From: JAJPHW01 sp963799065
Lineage (GTDB): Bacteria; Acidobacteriota; Terriglobia; Terriglobales; Acidobacteriaceae
Direction of reading: 5' to 3'
DNA length: 64,000 bases
NCBI GenBank assembly: GCA_963799065.1
Contig: CAWCVJ010000003.1
Location: forward strand, 558,001-622,000
Shown here: in pieces, positions 9,901-18,040 of the stretch
Position numbering within the stretch: the first letter of the stretch is position 1
Layout: each line of letters opens with the position of its first letter
Made by a program: the position numbers and the translations under genes
Notes under the pieces: model-generated
Databases searched by the model: none
What the model was told of the DNA's origin: nothing
The model's input: the letters and a program-made list of their open reading frames with translations, nothing else

Positions 9901-11287
9901 AAATGCTGTCGAAGATTTCGCGCGGTAAATTGCGATACGGATAGGCTCGCCGCACCAGCGCGAACATCGCCTCTTCGTCCCATTCTTCCGCGGCGCAAGC
10001 CGCCACAATCTGCTGCGCCAGGATATCCAGCGGAGAGTCGGGGATCAGGAGCCGATCTAAGTCACCCTGCTTGATCGCACGCACCACCGCCGCGCACTCA
10101 ATCAAGTCATCGCGTGTGGTCGCGAAAAATCTTCCTTTGGGGATCGCGCCGCGCCAGTGGCCGGCGCGTCCCACACGCTGCAACGCCGCCGCAATCGCTC
10201 GCGGAGAATTGATCTGCACCACGAGATCGACGGTACCGATGTCGATGCCCAACTCTAGCGAAGCTGTCGCCACCAGAATCTTTACTTCGCCGTTTTTCAG
10301 CTTCGTCTCGGCCGCCAGGCGCAGCTTGCGCGACAAGCTGCCATGATGCGCTGCGACACTCTCCTCGCCCATGCGCTCCGCAAGATGATGGGAAACGCGT
10401 TCGACCAATCTCCGGGTGTTCACAAACACCAGCGTCGAACGATGAGACTCGGCCAATTCAACCAGCCGGTTGTAAATCTCGTCCCACATCTCATTGCTGG
10501 CGACCGCACCCAGCGGGCTGCCCGGAACTTCAACCGCCAAATCCAGCTTCCGCCGATGCCCTACATTTACGATGACAGGATCAGTGCGCCCACTCCCGGT
10601 CAAGAAATGCGCCACCTCCTCAATGGGCTTCTGCGTCGCAGACAATCCAATCCGCACGGGACGCCGATGCGTCAACGCTTCGAGGCGCTCCAGCGAAAGC
10701 GTGAGATGAGCGCCGCGTTTGTCATCCGCAACCGCATGAATTTCATCGACGATGACCGTCTCGACATCACGCAAAATCGCGCGGCTCCTGTCCGCCGTTA
10801 GCAGAATGTAGAGCGACTCCGGCGTGGTGACCAAAATATGCGGAGGATTTTTCAGCATCGCCCGCCGCTCTGGCATCAGGGTGTCGCCCGTGCGCACTGC
10901 CGTCCGAATGGGCGCCATCAGATATCCTCGAGCGCCTGCCATTTCCTGAATCTCGCGGAGCGGAATCTCGAGATTTTTCTGGATGTCGTTGCCCAGCGCC
11001 TTGAGCGGGGAAACGTATAGGACCTCGGTTCGATCCTGCAAATCGCCACTCAGCGCTTTATGAACCAGGCGATCGATGCAAGCGAGAAACGCGGCCAGAG
11101 TTTTACCGGATCCGGTCGGCGCGGAAATAAGCGTGGTTCGTCCTGCCAGGATCGACGGCCAGCCTTGTTCTTGCGGCTCGGTCGGGCTGCCGAACTTCCC
11201 CAGGAACCACTCCCGCACCAGCGGATGAGCCCACGCGAGTGCGGCTTCCGAGACCCGATCAAGCAGAATTGTGTTCGCCTCAAACAT
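6980..11287 (-). CDS. lhr: Full-length Lhr-type superfamily 2 ATP-dependent helicase
   Basis: 1435 residues, the size of long bacterial Lhr proteins. The helicase core shows motif I SAPTGSGKT (55-63), motif Ib/II with a DEIH box near residue 175 (VDEIHAVADDKRGAHLTL, the last part being typical of Lhr), motif III LSATQKP and motif VI QRVGRAGH. Lhr has a winged-helix and beta-sheet bundle after the core and a long C-terminal extension. All of these fit within the length here. The enzyme unwinds RNA:DNA and other duplexes 3' to 5' and is linked to DNA repair. The gene is monocistronic. The PEGA gene upstream on the same strand is separated by a good terminator. Confidence 0.95.
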   Translation of the reverse strand: MFEANTILLDRVSEAALAWAHPLVREWFLGKFGSPTEPQEQGWPSILAGRTTLISAPTGSGKTLAAFLACIDRLVHKALSGDLQDRTEVLYVSPLKALGNDIQKNLEIPLREIQEMAGARGYLMAPIRTAVRTGDTLMPERRAMLKNPPHILVTTPESLYILLTADRSRAILRDVETVIVDEIHAVADDKRGAHLTLSLERLEALTHRRPVRIGLSATQKPIEEVAHFLTGSGRTDPVIVNVGHRRKLDLAVEVPGSPLGAVASNEMWDEIYNRLVELAESHRSTLVFVNTRRLVERVSHHLAERMGEESVAAHHGSLSRKLRLAAETKLKNGEVKILVATASLELGIDIGTVDLVVQINSPRAIAAALQRVGRAGHWRGAIPKGRFFATTRDDLIECAAVVRAIKQGDLDRLLIPDSPLDILAQQIVAACAAEEWDEEAMFALVRRAYPYRNLPREIFDSILEMLSEGIAARRGRYGAYVHRDRVNGKLRARRGARLAAITSGGAIPETALFTVVAQPEGIVVGTLDEDFAVESSAGDVMLLGNTSWRIRRVEGKTGRVLVEDAHGSAPTVPFWRGEAPARTQELSKHVADLRQGISDRLLGVSPVGFSRHQPQVAATVEWLKDECGLDDSGAEQAVEYILQGRAVLGAVPTQETIIAERFFDEAGGMQLIIHAPFGGRINKAWGLALRKRFCRSFNFELQAAATDNGLNIALAEQHSFPLADVFHFLQSETVQPVLEQAALASPIFATRWRWDANRALALLRFQGGKKVPPQIQRMRSDDLLASVFPDVAACQENIEGDIKIPDHPLVAEVMKDVLTEAMDVDGLKRVLSQMANGTITCLAVDTPVPSQFSHEILNANPYAYLDDAPLEERRARAVEMRRMLPSSVLEEVGKLDPLAIAQVRDEAWPDVRDADELHDVLHTLIALPLDGRLGETAVAAWGPYYGRLVEQNRAVTAQVGERRYWVASERAKWFSVIYPDARLDRTVRAIEEKETSVDDAILATVTGWMMHIGPTTAEGLGAALGLPSSEIDKAFLRMEAGGSILRGRFTDEVAASITEWCDRRLLARIHRLTVATLRQQVEPATAAQFMRWLLRWQHVAPGSEVAGERATLDVIRQLQGFEIPANAWERQILARRIADYDPKWLDQLCLTGVVGWGRLSPHPATLEDAVAGKRRVIPTSVAPITLFLREEADWMTPHAASGASSEEGRGLSEGARQVLEFLRQRGASFFADLVRGTDKLKSEIETALWELVAAGLVTADGFDNLRSLIDPKRRAGQGNGRTTRPRHNAGRWALLFADATSDRARAVESTCWMLLRRYGVVFREVLAREANLPKWRELLMGFRRLEDRGEIRGGRFVDGFLGEQFALPIAVETLRASRKLPLTGEVVRLSAADPLNLVGIVVPGERVPAISGRTVEFRDGVAYAPVAVIEERAAS

Positions 11288-11345
11288 CGTTTTTGTATTC
11301 TATGCCTCGAGACTGTATTCGTAAATCATTCGCCTGTGACGGGCT

Positions 11346-11386
11346 AGAAAAAGAAAAGCCGCACGGTCCATGACGACCCGCGCGGC
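11346..11386 (-). terminator. Rho-independent terminator of the PEGA gene
   Basis: On the minus strand GCCGCGCGG pairs with CCGTGCGGC (one G-U pair) around an 11-base loop and is followed by TTTTCTTTTTC. It lies between the end of the PEGA gene and the start of lhr, so it should separate the two transcripts. Confidence 0.85.
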
Positions 11387-11408
11387 GTGAGCATTCCTTG
11401 TCCGTTCG

Positions 11409-12065
11409 TTATTGCGGTGGCGGCGCCGGAGGCTCCTGCGTCACCTGTCCTGTGGTCTCGCCCTTCAACAAAGGGTCGGGCAGCGGCACCGAACTCTTGG
11501 ACAATTCCGTCTTCACTTCCACTTTCTGACCCACCAGTGGATTGATGTCAGTTTCAAAACTCGTATATCCGGGCAGCGCGATGCGAATGTGATGCTCTCC
11601 GGGTCCGACCAGCATGCCGCGTCCCATGCCCTGAAATTCGCCGACATGGCCGACAAAGAGTCCATCGACGAACACGGCTGCGCGCTCCGGCTTCACATTG
11701 ACCTTCACCGTCGCGGTCTGATGCGGCATCGGCCCGGTCAAGCCCTTTACCATGGCTACAGTAATGGTTTGGGTTTCACCCGGCTGCAACGTCACGTGCT
11801 GAGCAAAGTCCTGATATCCATCCTGCCGCACGATGATTTCATGGTCGCCCGGCAACAACATGATCTTCTTGGAGCCCTTGAGTTCCTTCACAAAGCCGAC
11901 ATACTGCCCATCGACCCACACTCCGGAAGTCTTTTCAATTTTCGTTTTGGCCTGAAATTGCAGACCTCCCAACACCGCATTGTTGTCGGCAAAACCCGCC
12001 GAGGTTCCGAACAGCGCACACACGACGACAAACATTTCAAGCCGTAGTCTCAAGAGCGTTTTCAT
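11409..12065 (-). CDS. Secreted protein with two PEGA domains
   Basis: 218 residues with a signal peptide (about 1-27) and GGGAGG upstream of the ATG. Two PEGA repeats follow: about 48-110 (GVWVDGQYVGFV ... LLPGDHEIIVRQDGYQDF) and about 125-190 (AAVFVDGLFVGHV ... VGPGEHHIRIALPGYTSF). The domain is a small beta-sandwich found in surface and periplasmic proteins, and is thought to bind other proteins or cell-wall parts. The tail is rich in Pro. No partner gene is next to it, since the terminator downstream and a 412-bp gap upstream isolate it. Confidence 0.88.
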   Translation of the reverse strand: MKTLLRLRLEMFVVVCALFGTSAGFADNNAVLGGLQFQAKTKIEKTSGVWVDGQYVGFVKELKGSKKIMLLPGDHEIIVRQDGYQDFAQHVTLQPGETQTITVAMVKGLTGPMPHQTATVKVNVKPERAAVFVDGLFVGHVGEFQGMGRGMLVGPGEHHIRIALPGYTSFETDINPLVGQKVEVKTELSKSSVPLPDPLLKGETTGQVTQEPPAPPPQ

Positions 12066-12477
12066 GAATACCTCCCATCAGATGCTTTCGAATAAAGGCA
12101 AATTAAGACTCCAATGCCATTTTTCGCTGTAACAGGCATGATGGTGGCGATAATCGACGTAAAGGTTGTCTGAACGGTGTGGGCGCGAGGGCAAGATCGC
12201 CGACCGAACAAGCAGAGACGTGATGGTGGTGTGAGACGCGATCCGAAGTCGCGCTGCGAAAAGTTTTGCACTTTAAACGACGCTGCGTTGCGGTTTCTCG
12301 ACCTGGACGAAAATACTTTGTCAAATTTTCGTCATAACTATCGAAGCAACGTCTCGCTGGCCTTATAATCCGAATCCTACGGAGCTTTGGGGATTGCCAC
12401 AGCCATTCTCTCCCGATTCTGTGGTGGACAATTCAACGCCTCCGGCAAACCAACTTCCTTTCAAGGAGACCACAGAT
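12066..12477. other. Divergent intergenic region, 412 bp
   Basis: It separates the PEGA gene (-) from the Kelch gene (+) and must hold both promoters. A TATAAT at 12364-12369 is a plausible -10 for the Kelch gene, though I see no good -35 at 16-18 bp. The Kelch ATG has AAGGAG upstream. Nothing else in the stretch looks coding or clearly structured. Confidence 0.4.
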
Positions 12478-13950
12478 ATGAAAGCTCAAGGCACAGGATT
12501 GCGTTTTCTGGCAATCGCACTCGTCGCTCTTGCCTGCTCTGGCGTTGTCGCCAGCGCACAAGAGCCAACCGCGGCTTGGACCAAACTGAAGAATCAACCG
12601 AGCGTTAACACCGACACGGCCCTGCTGTTGACGGACGGCACGGTGATGATGCACCAGTACAACAGCCCCAACTGGTGGCGCCTCACCCCCACCGACGCTG
12701 GCAGCTACATCGATGGCACGTGGTCGCAGTTGGCCTCCATGCCTTCCAATTACGCGCCGCTGTACTTCGCTTCCGCGGTTCTGCCCGACGGTCGTGTGCT
12801 TGTGGAAGGCGGAGAGTACAACTTTCTGCAAGGCGTCGAAACCAATCTCGGCGCGATTTACGACCCGGTCGCCAATAAGTGGACCGCCGTCACTCCACCT
12901 TCCGGATGGAGCACGATTGGCGACTCTCCCTCCGTCGTCCTGCCTAACGGCACTTTGATGATGGGTCAAGGGGGGCAGCCGTCGACGCGCCAAGTCCTCT
13001 TCAATGCCAGCAACCTGACGTGGACCACGACCGGAACCAGCAAGGCTGACGGCTTTTCCGAAGAAGGTCTTGCCCTGATTCCGAATGGATCCGTCTTAAC
13101 TGTCGATACCGAAGATGGCACCAACTCGGAACTCTTCAATCCTTCCACCGGAAAGTGGAGCAGCGCGGGCAGTACGATCGTGGCTCTGCCCAATAACGGC
13201 GGGCTCGGCATCGTCCCCGAAATGGGTCCGCTCATGCAGCGTCCCGACGGCACCGTAGTCGCCTTCGGTGCAACCACCGCCACCTCGATCTACAGCACCT
13301 CCACCGGCAAGTGGACGGTTGGACCCGATTTCCCCAATGGAAACGACATGGCCGACGGGCCCGCCGCTTTGCTGCCCGATGGCAACGTGCTCGTCTATAC
13401 CAGCCCCGGCGTGTTCAGCGGAACCGGAACTTTCTACGAGTTCACCACGGCCAACAAATTCGTAGAGGCGCCCAACACCCAGAGCGGCGCACGGCTCGAA
13501 TCATGGGAAGGCCGCCTTCTGCCACTGCCGACGGGACAAATTCTTTATCTCGCCGCCGACGGCGGTTCGATCGACGCAGAAATTTACACCTCTAAAGGCG
13601 CGATCAACAACGCCTGGAGGCCAACCATCACCAACGTGCCCAGCAGCGTCACGCGGGGAACCTCCTATACCATCACCGGAACCCAGCTCAACGGCCTGTC
13701 AGCCGCCAGCGCTTACGGGGATGACGCACAGAACGCAACCAGCTTCCCTCTAGTGGTCATCCGAAACAAGGCGACGGGGCACTTCTTCTTCGCTCGCACC
13801 AGCAACTTCAGCACCTCCGGCATTGCCACCGGCAGCACGCCCGTGACGGCGAGCTTCGCGGTCTCTTCGGGCACCGAAACCGGCGCGAGCACGGTCTACG
13901 TGGTCGCCAACGGAATTCCCTCAGCGGGAAAACCGATCACGGTTCAGTAA
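12478..13950 (+). CDS. Secreted Kelch-repeat protein, galactose-oxidase-like
   Basis: 490 residues from the ATG at 12478 (AAGGAG upstream; a signal peptide ends near SAQ, residue 25). Residues 35 to about 380 contain Kelch-type blades in which phrases such as LPDGRVLVEGGEYN, LPNGTLMMGQGGQ and LPDGNVLVYTSPG recur at regular spacing. The last 110 residues form an Ig-like domain (TITNVPSSVTRGTSYTITG) as in the C-terminal part of galactose-oxidase-like proteins. I see no Tyr-Cys redox pair that would prove oxidase activity, so it may be a binding beta-propeller. It is monocistronic and ends at a strong terminator. Confidence 0.85.
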   Translation: MKAQGTGLRFLAIALVALACSGVVASAQEPTAAWTKLKNQPSVNTDTALLLTDGTVMMHQYNSPNWWRLTPTDAGSYIDGTWSQLASMPSNYAPLYFASAVLPDGRVLVEGGEYNFLQGVETNLGAIYDPVANKWTAVTPPSGWSTIGDSPSVVLPNGTLMMGQGGQPSTRQVLFNASNLTWTTTGTSKADGFSEEGLALIPNGSVLTVDTEDGTNSELFNPSTGKWSSAGSTIVALPNNGGLGIVPEMGPLMQRPDGTVVAFGATTATSIYSTSTGKWTVGPDFPNGNDMADGPAALLPDGNVLVYTSPGVFSGTGTFYEFTTANKFVEAPNTQSGARLESWEGRLLPLPTGQILYLAADGGSIDAEIYTSKGAINNAWRPTITNVPSSVTRGTSYTITGTQLNGLSAASAYGDDAQNATSFPLVVIRNKATGHFFFARTSNFSTSGIATGSTPVTASFAVSSGTETGASTVYVVANGIPSAGKPITVQ

Positions 13951-13974
13951 GTTAATTTTTTGGCTCAGCCGGTT

Positions 13975-14020
13975 GCCCCATCCTGGTCGATTAAATTGCG
14001 ACGGGATGGGGCTTTTTATT
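13975..14020 (+). terminator. Rho-independent terminator after the Kelch gene
   Basis: GCCCCATCC and GGATGGGGC form a perfect nine-pair stem around a 20-base loop, followed by TTTTTATTT. It ends the Kelch transcript 25 bp after the stop codon. Confidence 0.85.
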
Positions 14021-14053
14021 TAGCGGTAGCAAGCAGGAACGGCGGGAAGTTGG

Positions 14054-14470
14054 CTAGTCAAGGGCTTCCGGCTGTAAGCCGATGTTATTCTCGCCAGCCG
14101 CCTTCTTTTCCCGATACTTCTTCATCCAGGCTTCCCAGCTTTTGCCGGCGGCAGTGTCGCGTCCGGAGAACGCCAGCGCGGCAATCTCGGAGTAAGCGAT
14201 CGAGAGTTTTTCGTTGGAGGTTTTCGGAATGACTCGTACGGCGGAGGTCGCGAGGGTCTCGCCATTGCGGCGGTCGAAGAGGTAGCCTTCGATGATCGTG
14301 CCGTCTTTGCGGGTGATGGTTACGTCGCCGCGGTAGTCGAAGGCTTTTTCCAGTGCTTCGCGAATTTCTTCGTCGGAAGCGAGGGATGGAATCCAGCCTT
14401 CGAGATTTTGCCTGGCGGTGCCGGGCGCGTGCTCGAGAGTGTCCGGGTTCACAATAATCTGTTCGCTCAC
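14054..14470 (-). CDS. Uncharacterised protein coupled to hpnH
   Basis: 138 residues whose start overlaps the hpnH stop by four bases, so the two are co-translated. The protein is soluble and charged, with no signal peptide or membrane helix. The central part reads like a small beta-barrel (DVTITRKDGTIIEGYLFDRR, then IAYSEIAALAFSGRDTAAG), a pattern seen in Sm-like and 'DUF' RNA/ligand-binding barrels. The C terminus is helical and Lys-rich. I do not recognise the family. Its coupling to HpnH suggests a role in hopanoid side-chain assembly or its control. That is inference from position only. Confidence 0.75.
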   Translation of the reverse strand: MSEQIIVNPDTLEHAPGTARQNLEGWIPSLASDEEIREALEKAFDYRGDVTITRKDGTIIEGYLFDRRNGETLATSAVRVIPKTSNEKLSIAYSEIAALAFSGRDTAAGKSWEAWMKKYREKKAAGENNIGLQPEALD

Positions 14471-15588
14471 GCGCGAGTCTCCTCGAGGGAACTCTGGTTG
14501 GATTGAATTTGCACCAGGGCGCGTGCCGGGTCGGTTGCCTCCTCGTCCAGCAAACGCATTGCGCTGGCATCGTCGTAGCGGCTGAAGAGCGTGGCTTTGG
14601 CGGTCGCGAGAAATCCGCTGATCGAACTAAATGTGGCGTTCACTGCCGATGCCTCGTATCCGCTGTGCACCATGCAATTCGCACACTTGGGATTGCCCGA
14701 CTCGGTGCCGTAGTTGCTCCACTCGGTCTCGGCGAGAAGCTCGGCGTAGGTATCGGCGTAGCCGTCTTGCAGAAGATAACAAGGCTTCTGCCAGCCGAAA
14801 ATGTTGTACGTTGGCATTCCCCACGGAGTGCAGGCAAAAGTCCGCTTGCCCATCAAAAACTCGAGGAAGAGTGGAGAAAGATTAAAGCGCCAATTCTTTT
14901 CGCGATTCGAAAGAATCGCCCGGAACATCCGCCGCGTGCGCGCGCGTCCCAAAAAGTGCTGCTGGTCGGGAGCTTTGTCATAGGAGTATCCCGGCGACAG
15001 CATCATGCCTTCGACGCCCAACTCCATCATCTCATCGAAGAAGGCGCGCACCTTGCGCGCATCGGCGCCGTCAAACAGTGTCGTATTTGTGGTCACGCGG
15101 AAGCCGCGCTTGAGCGCCTCGCGCATTCCCTCGACGGCGATCTCGTAACCGCCCTCGCGGCACACTGCAAGATCGTGCTCTTCGCGCTGGCCGTCCATGT
15201 GAACGCTGAAGGTCAGGTACTTGCTCGGCTTGAAGAGATCGATCTTTTCCTTCAGCAGCAGCGCATTGGTGCACAGGTAAATATATTTCTTGCGCGCGAC
15301 CAGCCCCTCGATAATCTCGCCGATCTGGGGATGCATCAGCGGCTCGCCGCCGGGAATGGAGACCATGGGAGCGCCGCACTCGTCGACCGCGCGGAAACAC
15401 TCCTCCGGCGAAAGCTGCTTCTTCAGAATGTGCGCCGGATACTGAATCTTGCCGCAGCCCGCGCACGCCAAATTGCAGCGAAACAACGGCTCCAGCATCA
15501 GCACCAGCGGATACTGCTTGCGTCCGGCAAGCTTCTGCCGTAACACATAAGTCGAAACTGTCCACATCTGCGAAACCGGTACCGGCAT
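14467..15588 (-). CDS. hpnH: Adenosyl-hopene transferase HpnH (radical SAM)
   Basis: 373 residues. A radical-SAM CxxxCxxC cluster motif is present at Cys38, Cys42 and Cys45 (CNLACAGC), followed by the GGEP motif (IPGGEPLMHP). A late Cys group (KCANCMVHSGYEASAV) is characteristic of HpnH. The enzyme joins a 5'-deoxyadenosyl group to diploptene, the first step in making extended C35 hopanoids. The product rigidifies the outer membranes of many soil bacteria. Other hpn genes and squalene-hopene cyclase are not in the window. The downstream gene is coupled through an ATGA overlap. Confidence 0.95.
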   Translation of the reverse strand: MPVPVSQMWTVSTYVLRQKLAGRKQYPLVLMLEPLFRCNLACAGCGKIQYPAHILKKQLSPEECFRAVDECGAPMVSIPGGEPLMHPQIGEIIEGLVARKKYIYLCTNALLLKEKIDLFKPSKYLTFSVHMDGQREEHDLAVCREGGYEIAVEGMREALKRGFRVTTNTTLFDGADARKVRAFFDEMMELGVEGMMLSPGYSYDKAPDQQHFLGRARTRRMFRAILSNREKNWRFNLSPLFLEFLMGKRTFACTPWGMPTYNIFGWQKPCYLLQDGYADTYAELLAETEWSNYGTESGNPKCANCMVHSGYEASAVNATFSSISGFLATAKATLFSRYDDASAMRLLDEEATDPARALVQIQSNQSSLEETRA

Positions 15589-15700
15589 CCTGCGCTGTTC
15601 TCCTGGAAACTATATGGTATCAGGGCGTGCTGTGTTGGATGGTCTGCAATGCAGCCAAGGTGCCAGAAAATACATTGGATAGCGTTCTCGCATCATACCG

Positions 15701-15890
15701 CTTCGCGGAATGCCGGAGCGAGACGTATAAACCTGATCGGGTGGTATACGCGAGATCCCTCGCCCCGCTGGAGAGAACGCGGGGACTTCGGGATGACTGA
15801 GCTGTTATTGTCGCGTCTTCCCTTAATTAAAGAAACACCAAGTCATCCCGAAGACCCGGCGTACTTCAGCCGGGCGAGGGATCTGGCGTG
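15701..15890. repeat. Palindromic repeat, copy 1 (with relic of a GIY-YIG gene end)
   Basis: 15751-15890 matches 16291-16430 with two differences in 140 bp and no gaps (offset 540). Inside the unit AGATCCCTCGCC pairs with GGCGAGGGATCT, CTTCGGGATGACT pairs with AGTCATCCCGAAG, and two smaller arms (CCCCGC/GCGGGG and CCGGC/GCCGG) complete a cruciform-like shape. Left of the core, 15701-15750 still resembles the last codons of the GIY-YIG gene (its ERWSEMYKPES region) but is diverged and out of frame. This copy therefore looks like the remnant of a second gene-plus-repeat unit. Confidence 0.85.
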
Positions 15891-15961
15891 CAGCAGAAAC
15901 AATCCCACCCGAAGTTCGTGCATCACAGACTCGGCTCCACAAAGCGGGCATGATTTAAGCC

Positions 15962-16336
15962 GTGTCCAAAACAAGACTCTTTTACGTCTACATCATGACG
16001 AACGGACCCCGCTCGCACGTCCTATACACCGGAGTGACCAACAACCTCTCGCGCCGCGTCTTCGAACACAAGAACAAAGCCATGCCCGGTTTCACCAGCC
16101 GTTACAACCTAACTCGCCTCGCCTATTACGAGTGCTTCACTTCTCCCGGACTCGCCATCGACCGCGAAAAAGAAATCAAAGGCTGGCGTCGCAGCAAGAA
16201 GATCGCGCTAATTGAGTCGACGAATCCGCACTGGTACGACCTGGCGGAGCGCTGGAGCGAGATGTACAAACCTGAGTCGGGTACTGCGCGCGAGATCCCT
16301 CGCCCCGCTGGAGAGAACGCGGGGACTTCGGGATGA
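15962..16336 (+). CDS. GIY-YIG nuclease-domain protein (YhbQ/UPF0213-like)
   Basis: 124 residues from a GTG at 15962. The family motifs are in place: FYVYI (7-11) for GIY, LYTGV (21-25) for YIG, then RRVFEHKN with the catalytic Arg, GFTSRYN, REKEIKGWRR and the C-terminal PHWYDLAERW. These are single-domain proteins of the YhbQ type, for which weak nuclease activity on structured or damaged DNA is reported. The true domain ends near residue 105. The last 19 residues are translated from the start of the flanking palindromic repeat, so the stop codon lies inside the repeat. A near-identical repeat stands on the other side of the gene. Confidence 0.9.
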   Translation: MSKTRLFYVYIMTNGPRSHVLYTGVTNNLSRRVFEHKNKAMPGFTSRYNLTRLAYYECFTSPGLAIDREKEIKGWRRSKKIALIESTNPHWYDLAERWSEMYKPESGTAREIPRPAGENAGTSG

Positions 16337-16430
16337 CTGCGCTGTTATTGTCGCGTCTTCCCTTAATTAAAGAAACACCAAGTCATCCCGAAGAGCCGGC
16401 GTACTTCAGCCGGGCGAGGGATCTGGCGTG
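16241..16430. repeat. Palindromic repeat, copy 2 (overlaps GIY-YIG 3' end)
   Basis: This is the second copy of the unit described at 15701. It begins within the GIY-YIG coding sequence and supplies its last codons and stop, then runs to 16430. A central CTTAATTAAG palindrome sits in the loop of the large hairpin. The two copies stand in direct orientation and bracket the nuclease gene. Confidence 0.88.
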
Positions 16431-16461
16431 TACGACGAGCCATCATGCTTCTCCTCGCAAC

Positions 16462-17175
16462 TTAGCCGCCCGACAAGGTAAAGTTCACGGTAATCTGCGT
16501 TTCCACGTCAACCGGCTCGCCATTTAAAACGTAGGGCTTATACTTCCACTGCTTCACCGCTTCAATGGCCGCCGGAGCGAGCATCGGATGTCCACTAATC
16601 AGGTGCAGGTTTTCGATGTCGCCAGTCTTGCTGATTTCAGCTTGCAGCAGAACGGAGCCCTGAACGCGCGCCGCACGAGCCAGCGCCGGATAAGTCGGAT
16701 TGACCTTGCGCAGTAATAAGCCTTGCGTGACGCCTTGCGAAACGCGCACGCGAGTCGGCTTCGCAACCTTCGGCACCGCAGGCAAAGTTGAACTGATAAT
16801 GCTCCGCATCACGCCGTTGGGTGTCCCGCCAGGAATGCCGCCCGGTACGTCACCCACTACACCGGAGATCGCCGGGGCCTCCTCCGCAATCATTTCGATC
16901 TTCGTCGGAATCTTGGTGGGAGTACGCAGTCGCCCCTCGTCCAGATTAGTCTGCACCACATGCACCACCTTCACCGCGGCAGCCGGAGGCGCCGGTGGTG
17001 GCGGCGCGACCAGAAAAGTCATGAGCTGCGCCTTCGGCAGAGCTTCGGTATACAGAAGTGGCACAAGCACCAGGAACGCAATCAAGCAAAGCTGGAAGAT
17101 GAAAGAGATTGTCGTGGTGATGGCCCGCTTGTCCTTAAGCTTGCCACCAGACTCAATAAGACTATCTTCAAACAT
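16462..17175 (-). CDS. TonB-family energy transducer
   Basis: 237 residues. The ATG at 17175 has GGAGAC upstream and puts a membrane helix at about 19-40, preceded by a basic cytoplasmic tail, as in TonB. I therefore reject the longer frame to 17271. A short Pro/Ala-rich linker (PPPPAPPAAA) and a Gly/Pro segment span the periplasm. The C-terminal TonB domain is clear (about 150-237: PTYPALARAARVQGSVLLQA, GHPMLAPAAIEAVKQWKYKP, VNFTL). It passes energy from ExbB/ExbD to TonB-dependent receptors such as the one at 52554. No exbBD genes are in the window. Confidence 0.9.
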   Translation of the reverse strand: MFEDSLIESGGKLKDKRAITTTISFIFQLCLIAFLVLVPLLYTEALPKAQLMTFLVAPPPPAPPAAAVKVVHVVQTNLDEGRLRTPTKIPTKIEMIAEEAPAISGVVGDVPGGIPGGTPNGVMRSIISSTLPAVPKVAKPTRVRVSQGVTQGLLLRKVNPTYPALARAARVQGSVLLQAEISKTGDIENLHLISGHPMLAPAAIEAVKQWKYKPYVLNGEPVDVETQITVNFTLSGG

Positions 17176-17377
17176 ACGGTGTGTCTCCTGCGTTCGATGT
17201 ACGCAGGTAATGACACCGTAACTCCTAAGTTCGCTCCCTCGATCGGAACCGGTCACCTCACGGTTTGACATCCCCGCACCCCCTCCGATACTCTCTCCCT
17301 GTTCCCGTGGGGCACGTCGGCATCTCCGCCGAAAGGGCTAGGCCCGCCCGCTGAAAAATCTCAGCAGGAGTGCGCTT

Positions 17378-18004
17378 ATGCCTACCCTCGACACCTACCG
17401 CAAGCAAGCCAAGCTGATGCAGCGCTGGCATCGCGAACGCGATTATTCCATCGGCGAGCGAGTCCGCAAGCTCGAACGCTTCCGCACCTTGACCGACGAG
17501 CAGGTGTTAGCGCGTCCGTTCACGCTTGCCCTGGCGCAGGAGATCGTCGCCGTCGAAGCCGGACATCGCACCTGGGCCGAGCTGAAAGCCGCAACGGTCG
17601 GAGCGGCCAAGACTCCCCGCGCTGCGTCGGGCCAGCCGCGAGTCAAGAACGTGATCCCGATCCTGCTGGTGCGCAACGTCAAAGCCACCGCCGCCTTCTT
17701 CCAGCAAAAACTGGGCTTCGAGATCGACTTCCTGCACGGCCTCCCGCCGTTCTACGGCTCAGTATCGCGAGACGGCGTCTGCCTGCACCTGCGCCACGTA
17801 GGCAAGCCCTTTTTCGCCCAAGCCGCCACGCAGGAGAAATCGTTGATCTGCGCGTCCTTCGAAGTCACCAACGTGCAAGGCCTATTCGAGGAGTTCAAAT
17901 CGCGAGGCGCAGACTTCGCTCAAACCCTAACCAAACAATCCTGGGGCGGAACCGATTTCCACGTGCGCGATCCCGATGGCAACGTTGTGTCCTTCGTTAC
18001 CTAA
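17378..18004 (+). CDS. VOC (glyoxalase/bleomycin-resistance fold) protein with N-terminal helical extension
   Basis: 208 residues. The N-terminal 75 residues are helical and charged, and resemble the short region often found before ankyrin or VOC domains in soil bacteria (LKRF ... AQEIVAVEAGHRTWAELK). From about residue 90 a single VOC domain is visible: VIPILLVRNVKATAAFFQQKLG, HLRHVGKPFF, and a final WGGTDFHVRDPDGNVVSFV with the last acidic metal or ligand position. Single VOC domains work as dimers, and the substrate cannot be told. It stands alone. The gene downstream is convergent. Confidence 0.85.
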   Translation: MPTLDTYRKQAKLMQRWHRERDYSIGERVRKLERFRTLTDEQVLARPFTLALAQEIVAVEAGHRTWAELKAATVGAAKTPRAASGQPRVKNVIPILLVRNVKATAAFFQQKLGFEIDFLHGLPPFYGSVSRDGVCLHLRHVGKPFFAQAATQEKSLICASFEVTNVQGLFEEFKSRGADFAQTLTKQSWGGTDFHVRDPDGNVVSFVT

Positions 18005-18040
18005 CGGGTGAAGTTGATAATCACGAATTGACCGCCTAAG

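Noticed and set aside
14503..15543. Plus-strand frame of 346 codons over hpnH
   Set aside because: Antisense to a gene with intact radical-SAM motifs.
15649..16215. 188-codon frame across the left repeat and the GIY-YIG gene
   Set aside because: It is out of frame with the nuclease and runs through the palindrome; no motif.
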